In this document: positions 28,808 to 37,669 of the stretch, one piece after another
Layout: the number at the start of each line of letters is the position of its first letter
Numbering within the stretch: position 1 is the first letter of the stretch
NCBI RefSeq assembly: GCF_031453555.1
Contig: NZ_JAVIZM010000001.1
Span: 4,409,001-4,473,000 of the forward strand
Direction of reading: 5' to 3'
Length of the DNA: 64,000 bases
Source: Bacillus sp. SLBN-46
GTDB taxonomy: Bacteria; Bacillota; Bacilli; Bacillales; Cytobacillaceae
Notes under the pieces: generated by a model
Database searches by the model: none
The model's input: the letters and a program-made list of their open reading frames with translations, nothing else
What the model was told of the DNA's origin: nothing
Made by a program: the position numbers and the translations under genes

Positions 28808-29233
28808 TTATACGCGATGATGGTCTGCACGCCAATTCCGAACAGCCTTTTTAATGTCATCTGGTGAAAGGTTCTCATGAACAGTTCGCTCAACTAAATC
28901 TACGAATTCTTCGTCAGCCGTAAATCTTAGTGCAATCACTTGCTTCAACGTTAGCTTAGAGTCTAATAGCTTCCCAGTTAAACGATAGTAGCGAAAATTT
29001 TCCTCCGTACGAATGATTCGGTCCTGTAGCTGCAGGGCATATCCTCTTAGTTTAACTGTCACAAAGACAAACAACAACGCGAAGCCTAACACAATTCCAC
29101 TTAGCAACAGCTGACTTCTTACATGTTGAAAGAAAAACACAATCGATAAAATGAGCATAATAAGTCCAAGCAAAGCTGTCCCAAAATGATAAAGCGGGTC
29201 AACTTTTCTGTGATTTTTATAGTTTTGGTTCAT
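28808..29233 (-). CDS. DUF6526 family membrane protein
   Basis: The 141-aa product (ATG at 29233) begins MNQNYKNHRKVDPLYHFGT, has two transmembrane helices (GLIMLILSIVFFFQ and LLSGIVLGFALLFVFVTVKL) and a cytosolic C-terminal part with LRFTADEEFVDLVERTVHE and a closing KKAVRNWRADHHRV. This is the DUF6526 pattern seen across Bacillaceae; function is unknown. AAGGAGG lies 11 nt before the chosen ATG, inside the longer open frame. It is monocistronic. Confidence 0.75.
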   Translation of the reverse strand: MNQNYKNHRKVDPLYHFGTALLGLIMLILSIVFFFQHVRSQLLLSGIVLGFALLFVFVTVKLRGYALQLQDRIIRTEENFRYYRLTGKLLDSKLTLKQVIALRFTADEEFVDLVERTVHENLSPDDIKKAVRNWRADHHRV

Positions 29234-29632
29234 TGTGGGGAAAACCTCCTTTTTATTAAGTTTACCATCACTCATTCTATTCCTAAATGATTTTCCTTAT
29301 GCCTTTAATGATTAGTTTAACGATAGCCACTACTTCTAGGAAATCGCAGGCAGGGCTTCTTTTGTTACCGTGATGAACAATTAGAACACAACCAATTCTT
29401 TCATTTTTTGTTGAACTATTCCCACATAGGAAAACCTCATATCATACATCCTAGTTCGGTTGTATAATATACTTTTATCCTATTTTGATTCGCCCAAGTT
29501 AATATAATTCTATAATCTCATTTAATTAAGAAGGGCAGACTTCAATTTACAAAAAAATAACTTCAAGATAGAAAAAGCAGCCAAATTCTAGTAAGATATT
29601 CACATGTGACATTTAGATAAGGGGTTAAAAAA
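29234..29632. other. Divergent intergenic region, no gene seen
   Basis: This 399-nt stretch separates the DUF6526 gene (minus) from the ABC-F gene (plus). It is AT-rich, with TATAAT at about 29462 lacking a convincing -35 and a short palindrome TCACATGTGA at 29600-29609. Long leaders are common before ABC-F genes, but no clear attenuator hairpin or leader peptide could be made out. Confidence 0.5.
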
Positions 29633-31186
29633 ATGAGCGTATTAAACGTAAAAAATTTAAGCCACGGTTTCGGTGATCGTGCGATTTTTAATGATGTGTC
29701 TTTCCGACTTTTAAAAGGAGAGCACGTTGGACTTGTTGGGGCAAATGGTGAGGGTAAGTCTACTTTCATGAATATTGTTACTGGGAAGTTGCAACCTGAC
29801 GAGGGGAAAGTGGAGTGGTCACGAAAAGTTCGTGTAGGTTATTTAGATCAGCATGCTGTACTTCAAAAAGGTACTACGATGCGTGAAGCTTTGAGTACTG
29901 CTTTTCAATATCTATTTGATGCTGAAGCAGAAATCAATGACCTTTATGCAAAAATGGGTGATGAAGGTGCTGATATCGATGCATTACTAGCAGAAGTTGG
30001 AGAACTACAAGAAACTTTAGATAGTAATGATTTCTATCAAATTAATTCAAAAGTTGAGGAAGTTGCTCGTGGTCTAGGATTAGACGATGTTGGACTTGAT
30101 CGAGATGTAGATGATCTTAGCGGTGGGCAACGTACCAAAGTTTTGCTTGCTAAGCTATTGCTAGAAAAACCTGAAATCCTATTACTAGACGAGCCTACGA
30201 ACTATTTGGATGAACAGCATATCGAATGGTTGAAGCGCTATTTACAGGAATATGAGAATGCATTTATCTTGATTTCACATGATATTCCATTCTTGAACAA
30301 TGTTGTTAACTTGATCTATCACATGGAAAACCAAGAGTTGAATCGCTATGTTGGTGACTATGATAACTTCTTAAATATTTATGAAATGAAGAAGCAACAG
30401 CTAGAGTCTGCTTACAAGCGTCAACAACAAGAAATTGCTAATTTGAAGGATTTCGTTGCTCGTAACAAGGCAAGTGTTGCGACTCGTAATATGGCGATGT
30501 CTCGTCAAAAGAAGCTCGACAAAATGGATGTTATTGAATTGGGGAAAGAGAAGCCGAAACCAGAGTTTAACTTCAAAGAAGCTCGTGCAACTAGTCGTTA
30601 TATTTTCACGGCTGAAGATCTTGTTATTGGTTACAATGAACCACTTTCTCGCCCGCTGAATTTGAAAATGGAACGCGGACAAAAAATTGCATTCGTAGGT
30701 GCAAACGGTATCGGTAAGTCTACTCTTCTAAAAAGTATTCTTGGGTTGATTAATCCGATTTCTGGTAAAGTGGAACGTGGTGAGTATCAACACATTGGTT
30801 ACTTCGAGCAGGAAGTTAAACAGTCTAACTACAATACTTGTATTGAAGAGATTTGGAGCGAGTTCCCAAGTTTGAATCAGGCTGAAGTTCGTGCTGCTCT
30901 TGCAAAATGTGGATTAACGACGAAACATATTGAAAGTAAAATCGAAGTCCTTTCTGGTGGCGAAAAAGCCAAAGTTCGATTGTGTAAAATTTTAAACACA
31001 GAAACGAATGTATTAATTCTAGACGAACCTACCAATCACTTGGATGTAGATGCAAAAGAAGAATTAAAGCGTGCTTTAAAGGCATATCGCGGAAGTATCT
31101 TAATGGTATCCCACGAACCTGATTTCTATCGTGAAATTGCGACTGATATTTGGAACTGTGAAGATTGGACTACGAAAGTGTTTTAA
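29633..31186 (+). CDS. ABC-F family ATPase (ribosome-associated)
   Basis: This 517-aa soluble protein has two tandem ATP-binding domains: Walker A GANGEGKST and GANGIGKST, signatures LSGGQRTKVLLA and LSGGEKAKVRLC, Walker B LLLDEPTNYLD and LILDEPTNHLD. The inter-domain P-site tRNA-interaction motif is about residues 240-320 (KKQQLESAYKRQQQEIANLK). It lacks membrane segments, as ABC-F proteins do; they act on the ribosome as translation factors or antibiotic-resistance proteins. Which role applies here cannot be told. AAGGGG lies 8 nt before the ATG, and a strong terminator follows. Confidence 0.9.
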   Translation: MSVLNVKNLSHGFGDRAIFNDVSFRLLKGEHVGLVGANGEGKSTFMNIVTGKLQPDEGKVEWSRKVRVGYLDQHAVLQKGTTMREALSTAFQYLFDAEAEINDLYAKMGDEGADIDALLAEVGELQETLDSNDFYQINSKVEEVARGLGLDDVGLDRDVDDLSGGQRTKVLLAKLLLEKPEILLLDEPTNYLDEQHIEWLKRYLQEYENAFILISHDIPFLNNVVNLIYHMENQELNRYVGDYDNFLNIYEMKKQQLESAYKRQQQEIANLKDFVARNKASVATRNMAMSRQKKLDKMDVIELGKEKPKPEFNFKEARATSRYIFTAEDLVIGYNEPLSRPLNLKMERGQKIAFVGANGIGKSTLLKSILGLINPISGKVERGEYQHIGYFEQEVKQSNYNTCIEEIWSEFPSLNQAEVRAALAKCGLTTKHIESKIEVLSGGEKAKVRLCKILNTETNVLILDEPTNHLDVDAKEELKRALKAYRGSILMVSHEPDFYREIATDIWNCEDWTTKVF

Positions 31187-31196
31187 TAAAGATTAA

Positions 31197-31229
31197 GGGG
31201 TACCCAATGAGTTTTGGGTACCCCTTTTT
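31197..31229 (+). terminator. Terminator of the ABC-F gene
   Basis: GGGGTACCCA, loop of 7, TGGGTACCCC and TTTTTATTA lie 10 nt after the stop. It also faces the end of the TOMM operon from the other side. Confidence 0.9.
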
Positions 31230-31283
31230 ATTAATATTTTTAAAAATCACTTCAATAAAAAATTGTTAATTCTCCTGTCTAAC

Positions 31284-32861
31284 CTAGCTATTCAAGCTTC
31301 CTTTTAACCAGACGCGGGGACGGTATGGACCTACAGGGATTTGTATAAGGCACGTTTTTTCTTTCGAATTGACTCCGTAAAGGTCATCACTTTGGTTCGA
31401 GTCGAATCCTAATAGTGGGTGTCCTCCCATCTCTAGGGCACACGCTGTCAAGAGCAGCCTTTGCACGAGTATACCAGCTTCCATCTGTTGAATTCTGTAT
31501 CCTCTATAGCCCAGTTCCTTTTTGAGGTGGTCCTTGTCTCCAACAACATGTAGACAGAGCGGAACCTGAAACAGATTTACATTAGGCACTGTTAGAGAAT
31601 TTTGCATATACTCCCGTAAATCCCCCTTAGATATTCTCCGAAGTGCATGAGTACTTTTGTCATAGACGTAAGCACCATCTTGAACACCTTCCACGTTATA
31701 AAAAGTGCCATACAAATTTAAACCAGTCCCAAGCTTCCCCTGTGTATTGTAAAGGTCTTTTTGATATGAAAATGAAAAAGTCTCATGTAACAAAGTGGAT
31801 ACTTTTGTTTGACTGATTTTCCCTAGCATAAAATCAATATCTGGAGAGTGCCGCTCTCTGCAAACGGATGCCAGATCGTAAGAAATTGCCTCCGGAAATG
31901 GCAGTATGGTTATCTCTGTACCTAATGCATTGTTAAGAGGATCATCTTGTTTTATGTTCACAAATGAATGTGTTGTTTCGAACATCGAGGCTTTATTGAT
32001 CTCTTTCAGCTTTGGGTAATCAATGACTCTCTTTGAACGGTTATATGTTACATGCTTCAGCATTGGAACTTCCCGGGACAATTCCGTTGCAGAAATAGAA
32101 ATATTTTTTTCTATATTAAATTGGTCAACATTATAAATAGATAATGGGATCACAGCATATACACTTTCATCTTGTTCAGATAGCCCAAGCAAATGATTGA
32201 TAGAACGATCTAGAAATTGGTAACATACCCGTGTTGAGAACCCCATCTTACCCGCCACTTCTAACGATTGCCCAATTACTACGCCTGTATCTAACCCTTG
32301 TAACCTGTAAGAGAAATTATTGTATTTATAAAAATTTTTTCCAAAAACCGTCGATACAAAAACAGTACAAAAACAATCTGAAAGATTATAACGATTTCCA
32401 AGACTTCTGGATAGATAGGAATCATAGTTGCCTTCACGCAGCAATAAAAGGCGATGGTGTGCAACATCGTAGTGGTATACTCCCTCAGGTACATCCTCCA
32501 ACTTTAAGTACACATATAATTCATTGGGATACAATGCTCCGCCAGAGGGAACAAATCTGCGAAACAACTGGGCGTAGCTTACAGCAGCTTTTTCCTCGTT
32601 GCCTCCAATAAAAGCAGCTTGAGAGTATCGAGTAAGACCATATACATACCATAAGTAATGACCAAACTCCTCCAAGCTGGGTATTGAATTAGCTTCTCTT
32701 CCTTTGAGAGTTAACGGTACATCTGCGGTAAGTGGAATCTCTGGTAAGCCACGGTACAGTTTATAGGGAAGTGGTGCGTCTTCCCAATCCGGTTGCCAAT
32801 CCGGCGGAAGAAGTTTATCAGTGTCAAAATGCAGATTGTATAGGAATGTATCTAGTTCCAA
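31284..32861 (-). CDS. SagB/ThcOx-type FMN dehydrogenase of the TOMM cluster
   Basis: This 525-aa protein has two nitroreductase-like halves of the SagB type. The N-terminal half has LTRYSQAAF and FVPSGGALYPNELYVYL (near residue 110), and VYHYDVAHHRLLLLREG; the C-terminal half repeats a degenerate version (YDKSTHALRRISKGDL). SagB enzymes oxidise azolines to thiazoles and oxazoles with FMN. It is the last of the three enzyme genes; the start is TTG 8 nt after AGGAGG, 24 nt past the cyclodehydratase stop. No terminator of its own was seen between its stop and the ABC-F terminator. Confidence 0.88.
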   Translation of the reverse strand: MELDTFLYNLHFDTDKLLPPDWQPDWEDAPLPYKLYRGLPEIPLTADVPLTLKGREANSIPSLEEFGHYLWYVYGLTRYSQAAFIGGNEEKAAVSYAQLFRRFVPSGGALYPNELYVYLKLEDVPEGVYHYDVAHHRLLLLREGNYDSYLSRSLGNRYNLSDCFCTVFVSTVFGKNFYKYNNFSYRLQGLDTGVVIGQSLEVAGKMGFSTRVCYQFLDRSINHLLGLSEQDESVYAVIPLSIYNVDQFNIEKNISISATELSREVPMLKHVTYNRSKRVIDYPKLKEINKASMFETTHSFVNIKQDDPLNNALGTEITILPFPEAISYDLASVCRERHSPDIDFMLGKISQTKVSTLLHETFSFSYQKDLYNTQGKLGTGLNLYGTFYNVEGVQDGAYVYDKSTHALRRISKGDLREYMQNSLTVPNVNLFQVPLCLHVVGDKDHLKKELGYRGYRIQQMEAGILVQRLLLTACALEMGGHPLLGFDSNQSDDLYGVNSKEKTCLIQIPVGPYRPRVWLKGSLNS

Positions 32862-32885
32862 CCTGTAACCCTCCTACTCTTGCAG

Positions 32886-34826
32886 TTATGGAAAAGGATG
32901 GGGATATGGATTCAACTGTTCATATGTTAACGGGTGCTTTTTAAACCCGAGTTTCACAGGTACGTTGAGTACCCGTTCAAGACCTTGTATACGTGTAAGG
33001 TGATGTCCAAATGTCATTGGCAGCATGCCAGGAATCAATACCTTTACACAGAATAAACCGTTCCGTTTGGTTATTGGTGTTGTTTGGTCAACCACAATGA
33101 CTTCCAGGTCTAGCATTCGGAACCTATTTAGAATATCCTCAACATCATCCTTCAAATTAGCATTCACAGGTGGGCTTTTAAATTCCTCAGCAAATGTACG
33201 TAAAGGGCGATTTTCATCTAATAGAAAGCTCAAGTTCTCCTCTGCTTCTCTTAGTCCGTAAAGCATGCCATGGTCCTCCATAGTACGTACTGCAAACGGA
33301 TCCTGTAACATCGCTTCATATTTCGGTCGATTTTTCTCCAAGATTTCGTCATGCCTAAACATCATTCCTGCAAGCTCGTAAATTGCACTTTTTACTGCCT
33401 TTACAGGATCAGGATTCGCTGCGGCTGCACAAATGAGGTTTGCTCCCTTGGATGTTCTGTTTTTGGCCACTGCCCAAACGCTTGGAATCTCATGTTCCAT
33501 CGTCGAATTGTAAAAATGCAGGTCATAACCAGCCACCTCACGAATCCGGCTCACCATCAGCTGCAATTCTTTGTCGTTCGCAGAACTAAGGTCAAGACGG
33601 GGAAGGGGAAGTTGTGCATACCAGGTTAATAAGAATGAGTCTCGCTCGACTACTTCCATAATGCCATGGAAAATGGCCTCCTCTAAACTTCCTCCTAATG
33701 CACAACCGTTGGAGGTCTCATAAACAAAGCCTTCTCCATATCCCAAACTGTAATAGGCCAGTAACTCCGGAACCAAAATAGGTCGTTCTTGTAAAAATGA
33801 ATATCCCCAGACCCAATTCATTGGTTTATCAGGATGAAATGATTTAAATAGAAAATGGGGCCTTTCATACTGTTCCTTCTCATGCAAACCTACTTTTGCA
33901 GGATCTAGTGCTTTTTCCGCTAAATTGTAATAGCTATCACGAACTACCTTCCTTTTGCCGCGAGGTTCGATTCCGCAATATCTCTCCAAACCCTCTAAAA
34001 TGGCAGTTAGCTCACTCATTTCATAAGAATTGGTCCTGCCTGCTACTCCCTCGTCCCCATCAAACAACGGCATGTTCACTAAAACATCGGCGAACGGCAA
34101 CTTGATATCCTGCATTTTCCCATTCATGATTCCCGTACGATAATCCAGATAATCTTTGACTAACACGTTTTTTAATTCATCCATCGAACGACATCGGTAA
34201 CCAGTGGGGTTCAATTTAGGACTAGATTCTAACTTAATGTGCGCCAATTCAGATGTGTCTTTAGGTATTCGACTGCACATAGGACATAACGAATTTGGCA
34301 AGAAAAAGTGGCTCGAGATCGTTAATGATTTCAGATTTGTAATGAACACCCGTTCTTCTAAGCTGCTTTCTTCTCCTTGAAGAATCTTTTTCACTTCGTT
34401 GCTAATCAAGAACGCCATTTGCGATAATCCGGTTCGTGATGCCCATGCATCACGCAATAAATCTTCTCCTGTTGCCACTTTCACCCGAAGGCCCCACATT
34501 TCTTGGCGGTCATGTCCAGCTAACATAAGTCGTATGTCAGCACAGTGAGAACATCCTGGTACACCAGGGCGTACAAATGGACCAATGATTCCCTCACCTA
34601 ACAAAACGAAACCTCGAAACCACGGAATAGCTAAACCCCTTAACCTCTCTTCAGCTTTTTGATGAACGGATGGTTTCCAGGTATCATGCAGCACAAGAAC
34701 TAATTCTGTATTTTCGGGAACCTCTTCAAGAATGCTTTGGCGCCTAACAAGATAGTTTGGGGACAATTGATTATATACATAATCCGCTAATACTCCCTCA
34801 CCATCTATAAGTATATGAGCAGCCAT
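32886..34826 (-). CDS. TOMM cyclodehydratase: fused E1-like and YcaO domains (HcaD-like)
   Basis: This 646-aa protein fuses an E1/ThiF-like N-terminal domain (about 1-230) to a YcaO domain (about 240-646). Two CxxC pairs (C92/C95 and C181/C184) form the expected zinc site. YcaO ATP-binding acidic residues are visible in AILEGLERYCG and SLEEAIFHGIMEVVERDSF. The C terminus ends NPYPHPFP, the proline-rich PxPxP tail that ordinary azoline-forming YcaO enzymes need for activity. It would use ATP to cyclise Cys (and Ser/Thr) of the precursor to azolines. Its ATG overlaps the preceding stop (TAATG) with GAGGGGGG upstream. The fused form is characteristic of heterocycloanthracin clusters. Confidence 0.92.
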   Translation of the reverse strand: MAAHILIDGEGVLADYVYNQLSPNYLVRRQSILEEVPENTELVLVLHDTWKPSVHQKAEERLRGLAIPWFRGFVLLGEGIIGPFVRPGVPGCSHCADIRLMLAGHDRQEMWGLRVKVATGEDLLRDAWASRTGLSQMAFLISNEVKKILQGEESSLEERVFITNLKSLTISSHFFLPNSLCPMCSRIPKDTSELAHIKLESSPKLNPTGYRCRSMDELKNVLVKDYLDYRTGIMNGKMQDIKLPFADVLVNMPLFDGDEGVAGRTNSYEMSELTAILEGLERYCGIEPRGKRKVVRDSYYNLAEKALDPAKVGLHEKEQYERPHFLFKSFHPDKPMNWVWGYSFLQERPILVPELLAYYSLGYGEGFVYETSNGCALGGSLEEAIFHGIMEVVERDSFLLTWYAQLPLPRLDLSSANDKELQLMVSRIREVAGYDLHFYNSTMEHEIPSVWAVAKNRTSKGANLICAAAANPDPVKAVKSAIYELAGMMFRHDEILEKNRPKYEAMLQDPFAVRTMEDHGMLYGLREAEENLSFLLDENRPLRTFAEEFKSPPVNANLKDDVEDILNRFRMLDLEVIVVDQTTPITKRNGLFCVKVLIPGMLPMTFGHHLTRIQGLERVLNVPVKLGFKKHPLTYEQLNPYPHPFP

Positions 34827-36787
34827 TAGGATCCCCCCTCTTTTACCTGAACACCAAACACCCCTGCCAGCTCTTGTTTTAAAAAAGGCTCAAAGGTAAG
34901 GTCATAGATTACTAGCCGCTTGCGGTTCCGGTTCAATATCTGAATAGACGATTGTAATAGCTCCCGAGACGTAATTTCATCACAAGATGGGATATCCAGT
35001 TTGCTTTCATTTTTTTCCAGAAAAACACTAGACTCCGTCTCTTGCATTTCTGTGGAATATACTTGGTTTTGAGCATCCAAAAGCGCTTGTTCCAATGCAT
35101 TACGTAATGACAATGTGGTATTTAGACTTACACTTGTGTACCAACGGCCCTTCGACCTTACCCCTACCACAGGGAATCCTAGTACATCCCCTTTTAGACC
35201 AATTGTTGGAGCACCATTTAAGGTAGTCAAGGCATTAAAATAAAATCTGCATCTCTTATCTTCTAGGGCTCCCACCTTAATTCGATAAACCCTACTCTGC
35301 TGATCAACCTTTCTCTTTTTCAATTCTTCACCTAAATAGACTTGAAGGCCTCTACAAACAGCCTCTGCCATTGTTTCTCCCGAACCGATGCCAATAAATC
35401 CCTCAGGTATTTTCGCACCTACCTTATTTTTCTGATGTTTGTCTCCCAATACGGGCAAATTTATCATTTGTGAAACATACATTTCAATGCCCGTTAGCCC
35501 TGCTTCTTTTTTTGCTTCCTCATGTGTTAGTCCTGCACAGACAACTTCAGGAAGCAGCTCTGCCGGTCCCTCAGAAAAAGAGTTAACTGCTTGAACACAG
35601 CACTGCGCAAGTGGAAGTTGGGGTAAATTTCGTTCCTCCCAAGTATGGAAAATTCCTATCTCTTCTGACGTTAATCGACTGAAATACTCTAAGAGGTTAC
35701 TCGTTGGTTCATTTCTGTCCGTTTCCTCTTTGAGGCGTAAATCAAAATCTTCCACCAGTCTTGGAGTATGACATTTAGACGTACCCAATGGATGTGGGAT
35801 GAAGTAAAGCCAGTCTCCTTCGAGGGTTTCAAGGTCAAGCATGTAAATTTGATGACTCTCATTGGAATCTGTAATCCCTGTAGCCCTTTTGAAAAATTCG
35901 AATACTGAAACATTTGCCAGAATCGATCCCGCTGTTGAAGAGAAGGATTGAGATGGCCGATCTTTTTTTAGTGCTGATTGATGGATTCTGCGCCATGCGG
36001 ACTCCCAGCATCCATCTGTATCCGGTTGATTGAATGGACCAGAAAGCCCCACCTGGTCTAAATAGATAGCTGGCATAAATGCCTTTTTTTCTTCTTTACA
36101 AACCAGATTAAGATCCCTTAGCTCATTTATATTGCCATCCTGCGAGACATATAGAATCCAATCATAGGGCTGAACTGCTTCTCTCCAGAAACTGCTTCCT
36201 GCGTCTTTATGAAAGGGCACATTCTTTATCTCGACTTCAGAATCGGTCTTACGGGCATTTTGCACCAGTTCATTTTGCCTCTGCCAATTGGTAGGAACGG
36301 AATCTGTGACCAAGACATTTAATTTGGGAAGACCCGATTCGATTAACGAGGAAACCATTGAACCCATAAAGGGGCCAGAGCCGACAACCAGAACTTTCGC
36401 CTGACGATATTCTTGAAAATGGTAAGCACCAGACCCCTTAATATTCTCAATAAATTCGATTTGTGATGCATACTTTTCAAGAAGGTTTCGATTCAATTGA
36501 TGGGGTTTATCTTTGCTTAGATCGCGTACAAAACCGTTGTTGTGCAACGTTTCTCCTATTTCGTATACCCTGTCCCGATAAGGGGCAGTTAATCCCATTG
36601 TTAATTCTCCCATTGTATGCTCCCCATTGAACATTGGAAGCAATTTTTCAATCCACTGATAGATTGTATTACCTTCTATTCGGAATGAGCTTAAGTTGTT
36701 TCTTAAATACACACCGCCATGTGGATCTGGAAGAAAGAAAGTATCCCTTTTGACCTTAAGACGTGAGGACGAGTCCAGTTTTGTCAT
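34826..36787 (-). CDS. Ocin-ThiF-like TOMM leader-binding protein (HcaF-like, TIGR03693 type)
   Basis: This 653-aa protein matches the 'putative thiazole-containing bacteriocin maturation protein' type. It has a short N-terminal winged-helix-like region (FRIEGNTIYQWIEKLLPMF) that could be the leader-recognition element, a Rossmann-like ThiF segment (AKVLVVGSGPFMGSMVSSL near residue 130) and a long C-terminal part without known motifs. In heterocycloanthracin biosynthesis the F protein binds the leader peptide and presents it to the YcaO enzyme; that role is taken from the literature family. GGAGG lies before the ATG. It is the first enzyme gene, 250 nt after the precursor. Confidence 0.85.
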   Translation of the reverse strand: MTKLDSSSRLKVKRDTFFLPDPHGGVYLRNNLSSFRIEGNTIYQWIEKLLPMFNGEHTMGELTMGLTAPYRDRVYEIGETLHNNGFVRDLSKDKPHQLNRNLLEKYASQIEFIENIKGSGAYHFQEYRQAKVLVVGSGPFMGSMVSSLIESGLPKLNVLVTDSVPTNWQRQNELVQNARKTDSEVEIKNVPFHKDAGSSFWREAVQPYDWILYVSQDGNINELRDLNLVCKEEKKAFMPAIYLDQVGLSGPFNQPDTDGCWESAWRRIHQSALKKDRPSQSFSSTAGSILANVSVFEFFKRATGITDSNESHQIYMLDLETLEGDWLYFIPHPLGTSKCHTPRLVEDFDLRLKEETDRNEPTSNLLEYFSRLTSEEIGIFHTWEERNLPQLPLAQCCVQAVNSFSEGPAELLPEVVCAGLTHEEAKKEAGLTGIEMYVSQMINLPVLGDKHQKNKVGAKIPEGFIGIGSGETMAEAVCRGLQVYLGEELKKRKVDQQSRVYRIKVGALEDKRCRFYFNALTTLNGAPTIGLKGDVLGFPVVGVRSKGRWYTSVSLNTTLSLRNALEQALLDAQNQVYSTEMQETESSVFLEKNESKLDIPSCDEITSRELLQSSIQILNRNRKRLVIYDLTFEPFLKQELAGVFGVQVKEGGS

Positions 36788-36932
36788 TCAGCCCCTCCTT
36801 ATTCATATTCGTACTAATTATGCACTATCAGTTTATGTACGATTTTTTGTCCAATATGATAAGAAAAGCGGAAGCTCCAATCAATGACGCTAAAAAATCA
36901 ACAATGAGCTTTAATACAGCCTTAAATTTAAG

Positions 36933-36967
36933 AAGTGCCCCTGCGGGAAAATTACGCAAGGACACTT
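36933..36967 (-). terminator. Hairpin between TOMM precursor and enzyme genes (possible attenuator)
   Basis: On the minus strand AAGTGTCCTTGCG pairs over 13 bp (two G-U) with CGCAGGGGCACTT around an 8-nt loop. No good T-run follows, so it may be a partial terminator or a 3' stabiliser that keeps the precursor mRNA in excess of enzyme mRNA. Confidence 0.5.
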
Positions 36968-37037
36968 TTGATTTACATTATTAATTTTTTCTTTAGGAAA
37001 TGTTATCGGTGTATAACGGCTCAAACTGCCAAAGCAA

Positions 37038-37316
37038 TTAAATGAAACCGAAACAGCTAAAACCGATGCCAATGCCGAAACAGCTGAAACCGAAGCAGCC
37101 AAAACAGCCAAAACCACCACAACGGAAGCCGCCACATCCTCCACATCGAAATCCTCCACAACCGCCGCAACGAAATCCTCCACAGCCACCGCAATGTCCG
37201 CAGCCACCGCAACGTCTAGCCATCATTTGCAGGTCCTGGCTCTGAGTATCCATAGGAACTAACTGACCAACTTGGTAAGGGTCGATTCCCAACCCCTGTA
37301 GCTCATTTTGAAACAT
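37038..37316 (-). CDS. Heterocycloanthracin-type TOMM precursor peptide
   Basis: The 92-aa precursor has a leader of about 35 residues (MFQNELQGLGIDPYQVGQLV, then PMDTQSQ...ARR) that fits the heterocycloanthracin/sonorensin family, and a core with 13 Cys. The core starts CGGCGHCGGC, carries three copies of CGGCGGFR and closes with a Phe-rich tail (CFGFSCFGIGIGFSCFGFI). The Cys would become thiazoles. The ATG at 37316 follows GGGGAGG by 12 nt (GGAGGAAAG by 8); the longer frame from 37337 has no ribosome site. It is transcribed towards its enzymes. No dedicated exporter, protease or immunity gene is adjacent. Confidence 0.93.
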   Translation of the reverse strand: MFQNELQGLGIDPYQVGQLVPMDTQSQDLQMMARRCGGCGHCGGCGGFRCGGCGGFRCGGCGGFRCGGFGCFGCFGFSCFGIGIGFSCFGFI

Positions 37317-37337
37317 ATTGTATTCTTTCCTCCCCAT

Positions 37338-37612
37338 TGTATTTAATGATCTAAGTTAATCTTGAATAAAGAGTAAAAAAGTCAATACCAGGTCTGTGTA
37401 AACGAAATCATTAGTTACGATGTATACTCTCTTCAACAAATTATGTTTACTTTTAGGTCTCTGTTACTAAACTAAGAGCCTATTTCGCGTTGAAGTATTT
37501 TAAACTGTTGCTAAAATAATACTTATGGTTGATGCCCATATTCAGTCCGCATATTTTTTTCCATATATTTAGTTGGTCCATAACTCCCCCTCTTAGCCTT
37601 TAATTTCCGCAC
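37338..37612 (-). promoter_or_regulatory. Upstream region of the TOMM precursor
   Basis: About 275 nt of AT-rich sequence precede the precursor. A TTGACT box (minus strand, about 37380) is well placed as a -35, 55-60 nt before the ribosome site, but no consensus -10 follows at 16-18 nt (nearest GATTAA). An alternative sigma factor or activator is possible. No coding sequence is seen here. Confidence 0.35.
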
Positions 37613-37652
37613 AAAAAAGTCTCTCCACTTTACAAGCAGAGAGACTTTTTTA
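37613..37652 (-). terminator. Terminator of the rlmD-alkA operon
   Basis: AAAAAAGTCTCTC and GAGAGACTTTTTT enclose an 11-14-nt loop, U-rich on both strands. It lies 18 nt past the rlmD stop and shields the TOMM promoter. Confidence 0.85.
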
Positions 37653-37669
37653 CACACACAACCTCATCT

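Noticed and set aside
29462..29467. TATAAT before the ABC-F gene as a promoter
   Set aside because: No acceptable -35 element at 16-18 nt, and it lies about 165 nt from the start.
29633..31186. ABC-F gene as self-resistance gene of the TOMM cluster
   Set aside because: It is convergent with the cluster and closed off by its own strong terminator; ABC-F proteins protect ribosomes and the target of the peptide is unknown.
37042..37245. Plus-strand Lys/Pro-rich frame opposite the TOMM precursor
   Set aside because: It is the shadow of the repetitive Cys/Gly codons of the precursor and has no start signal.
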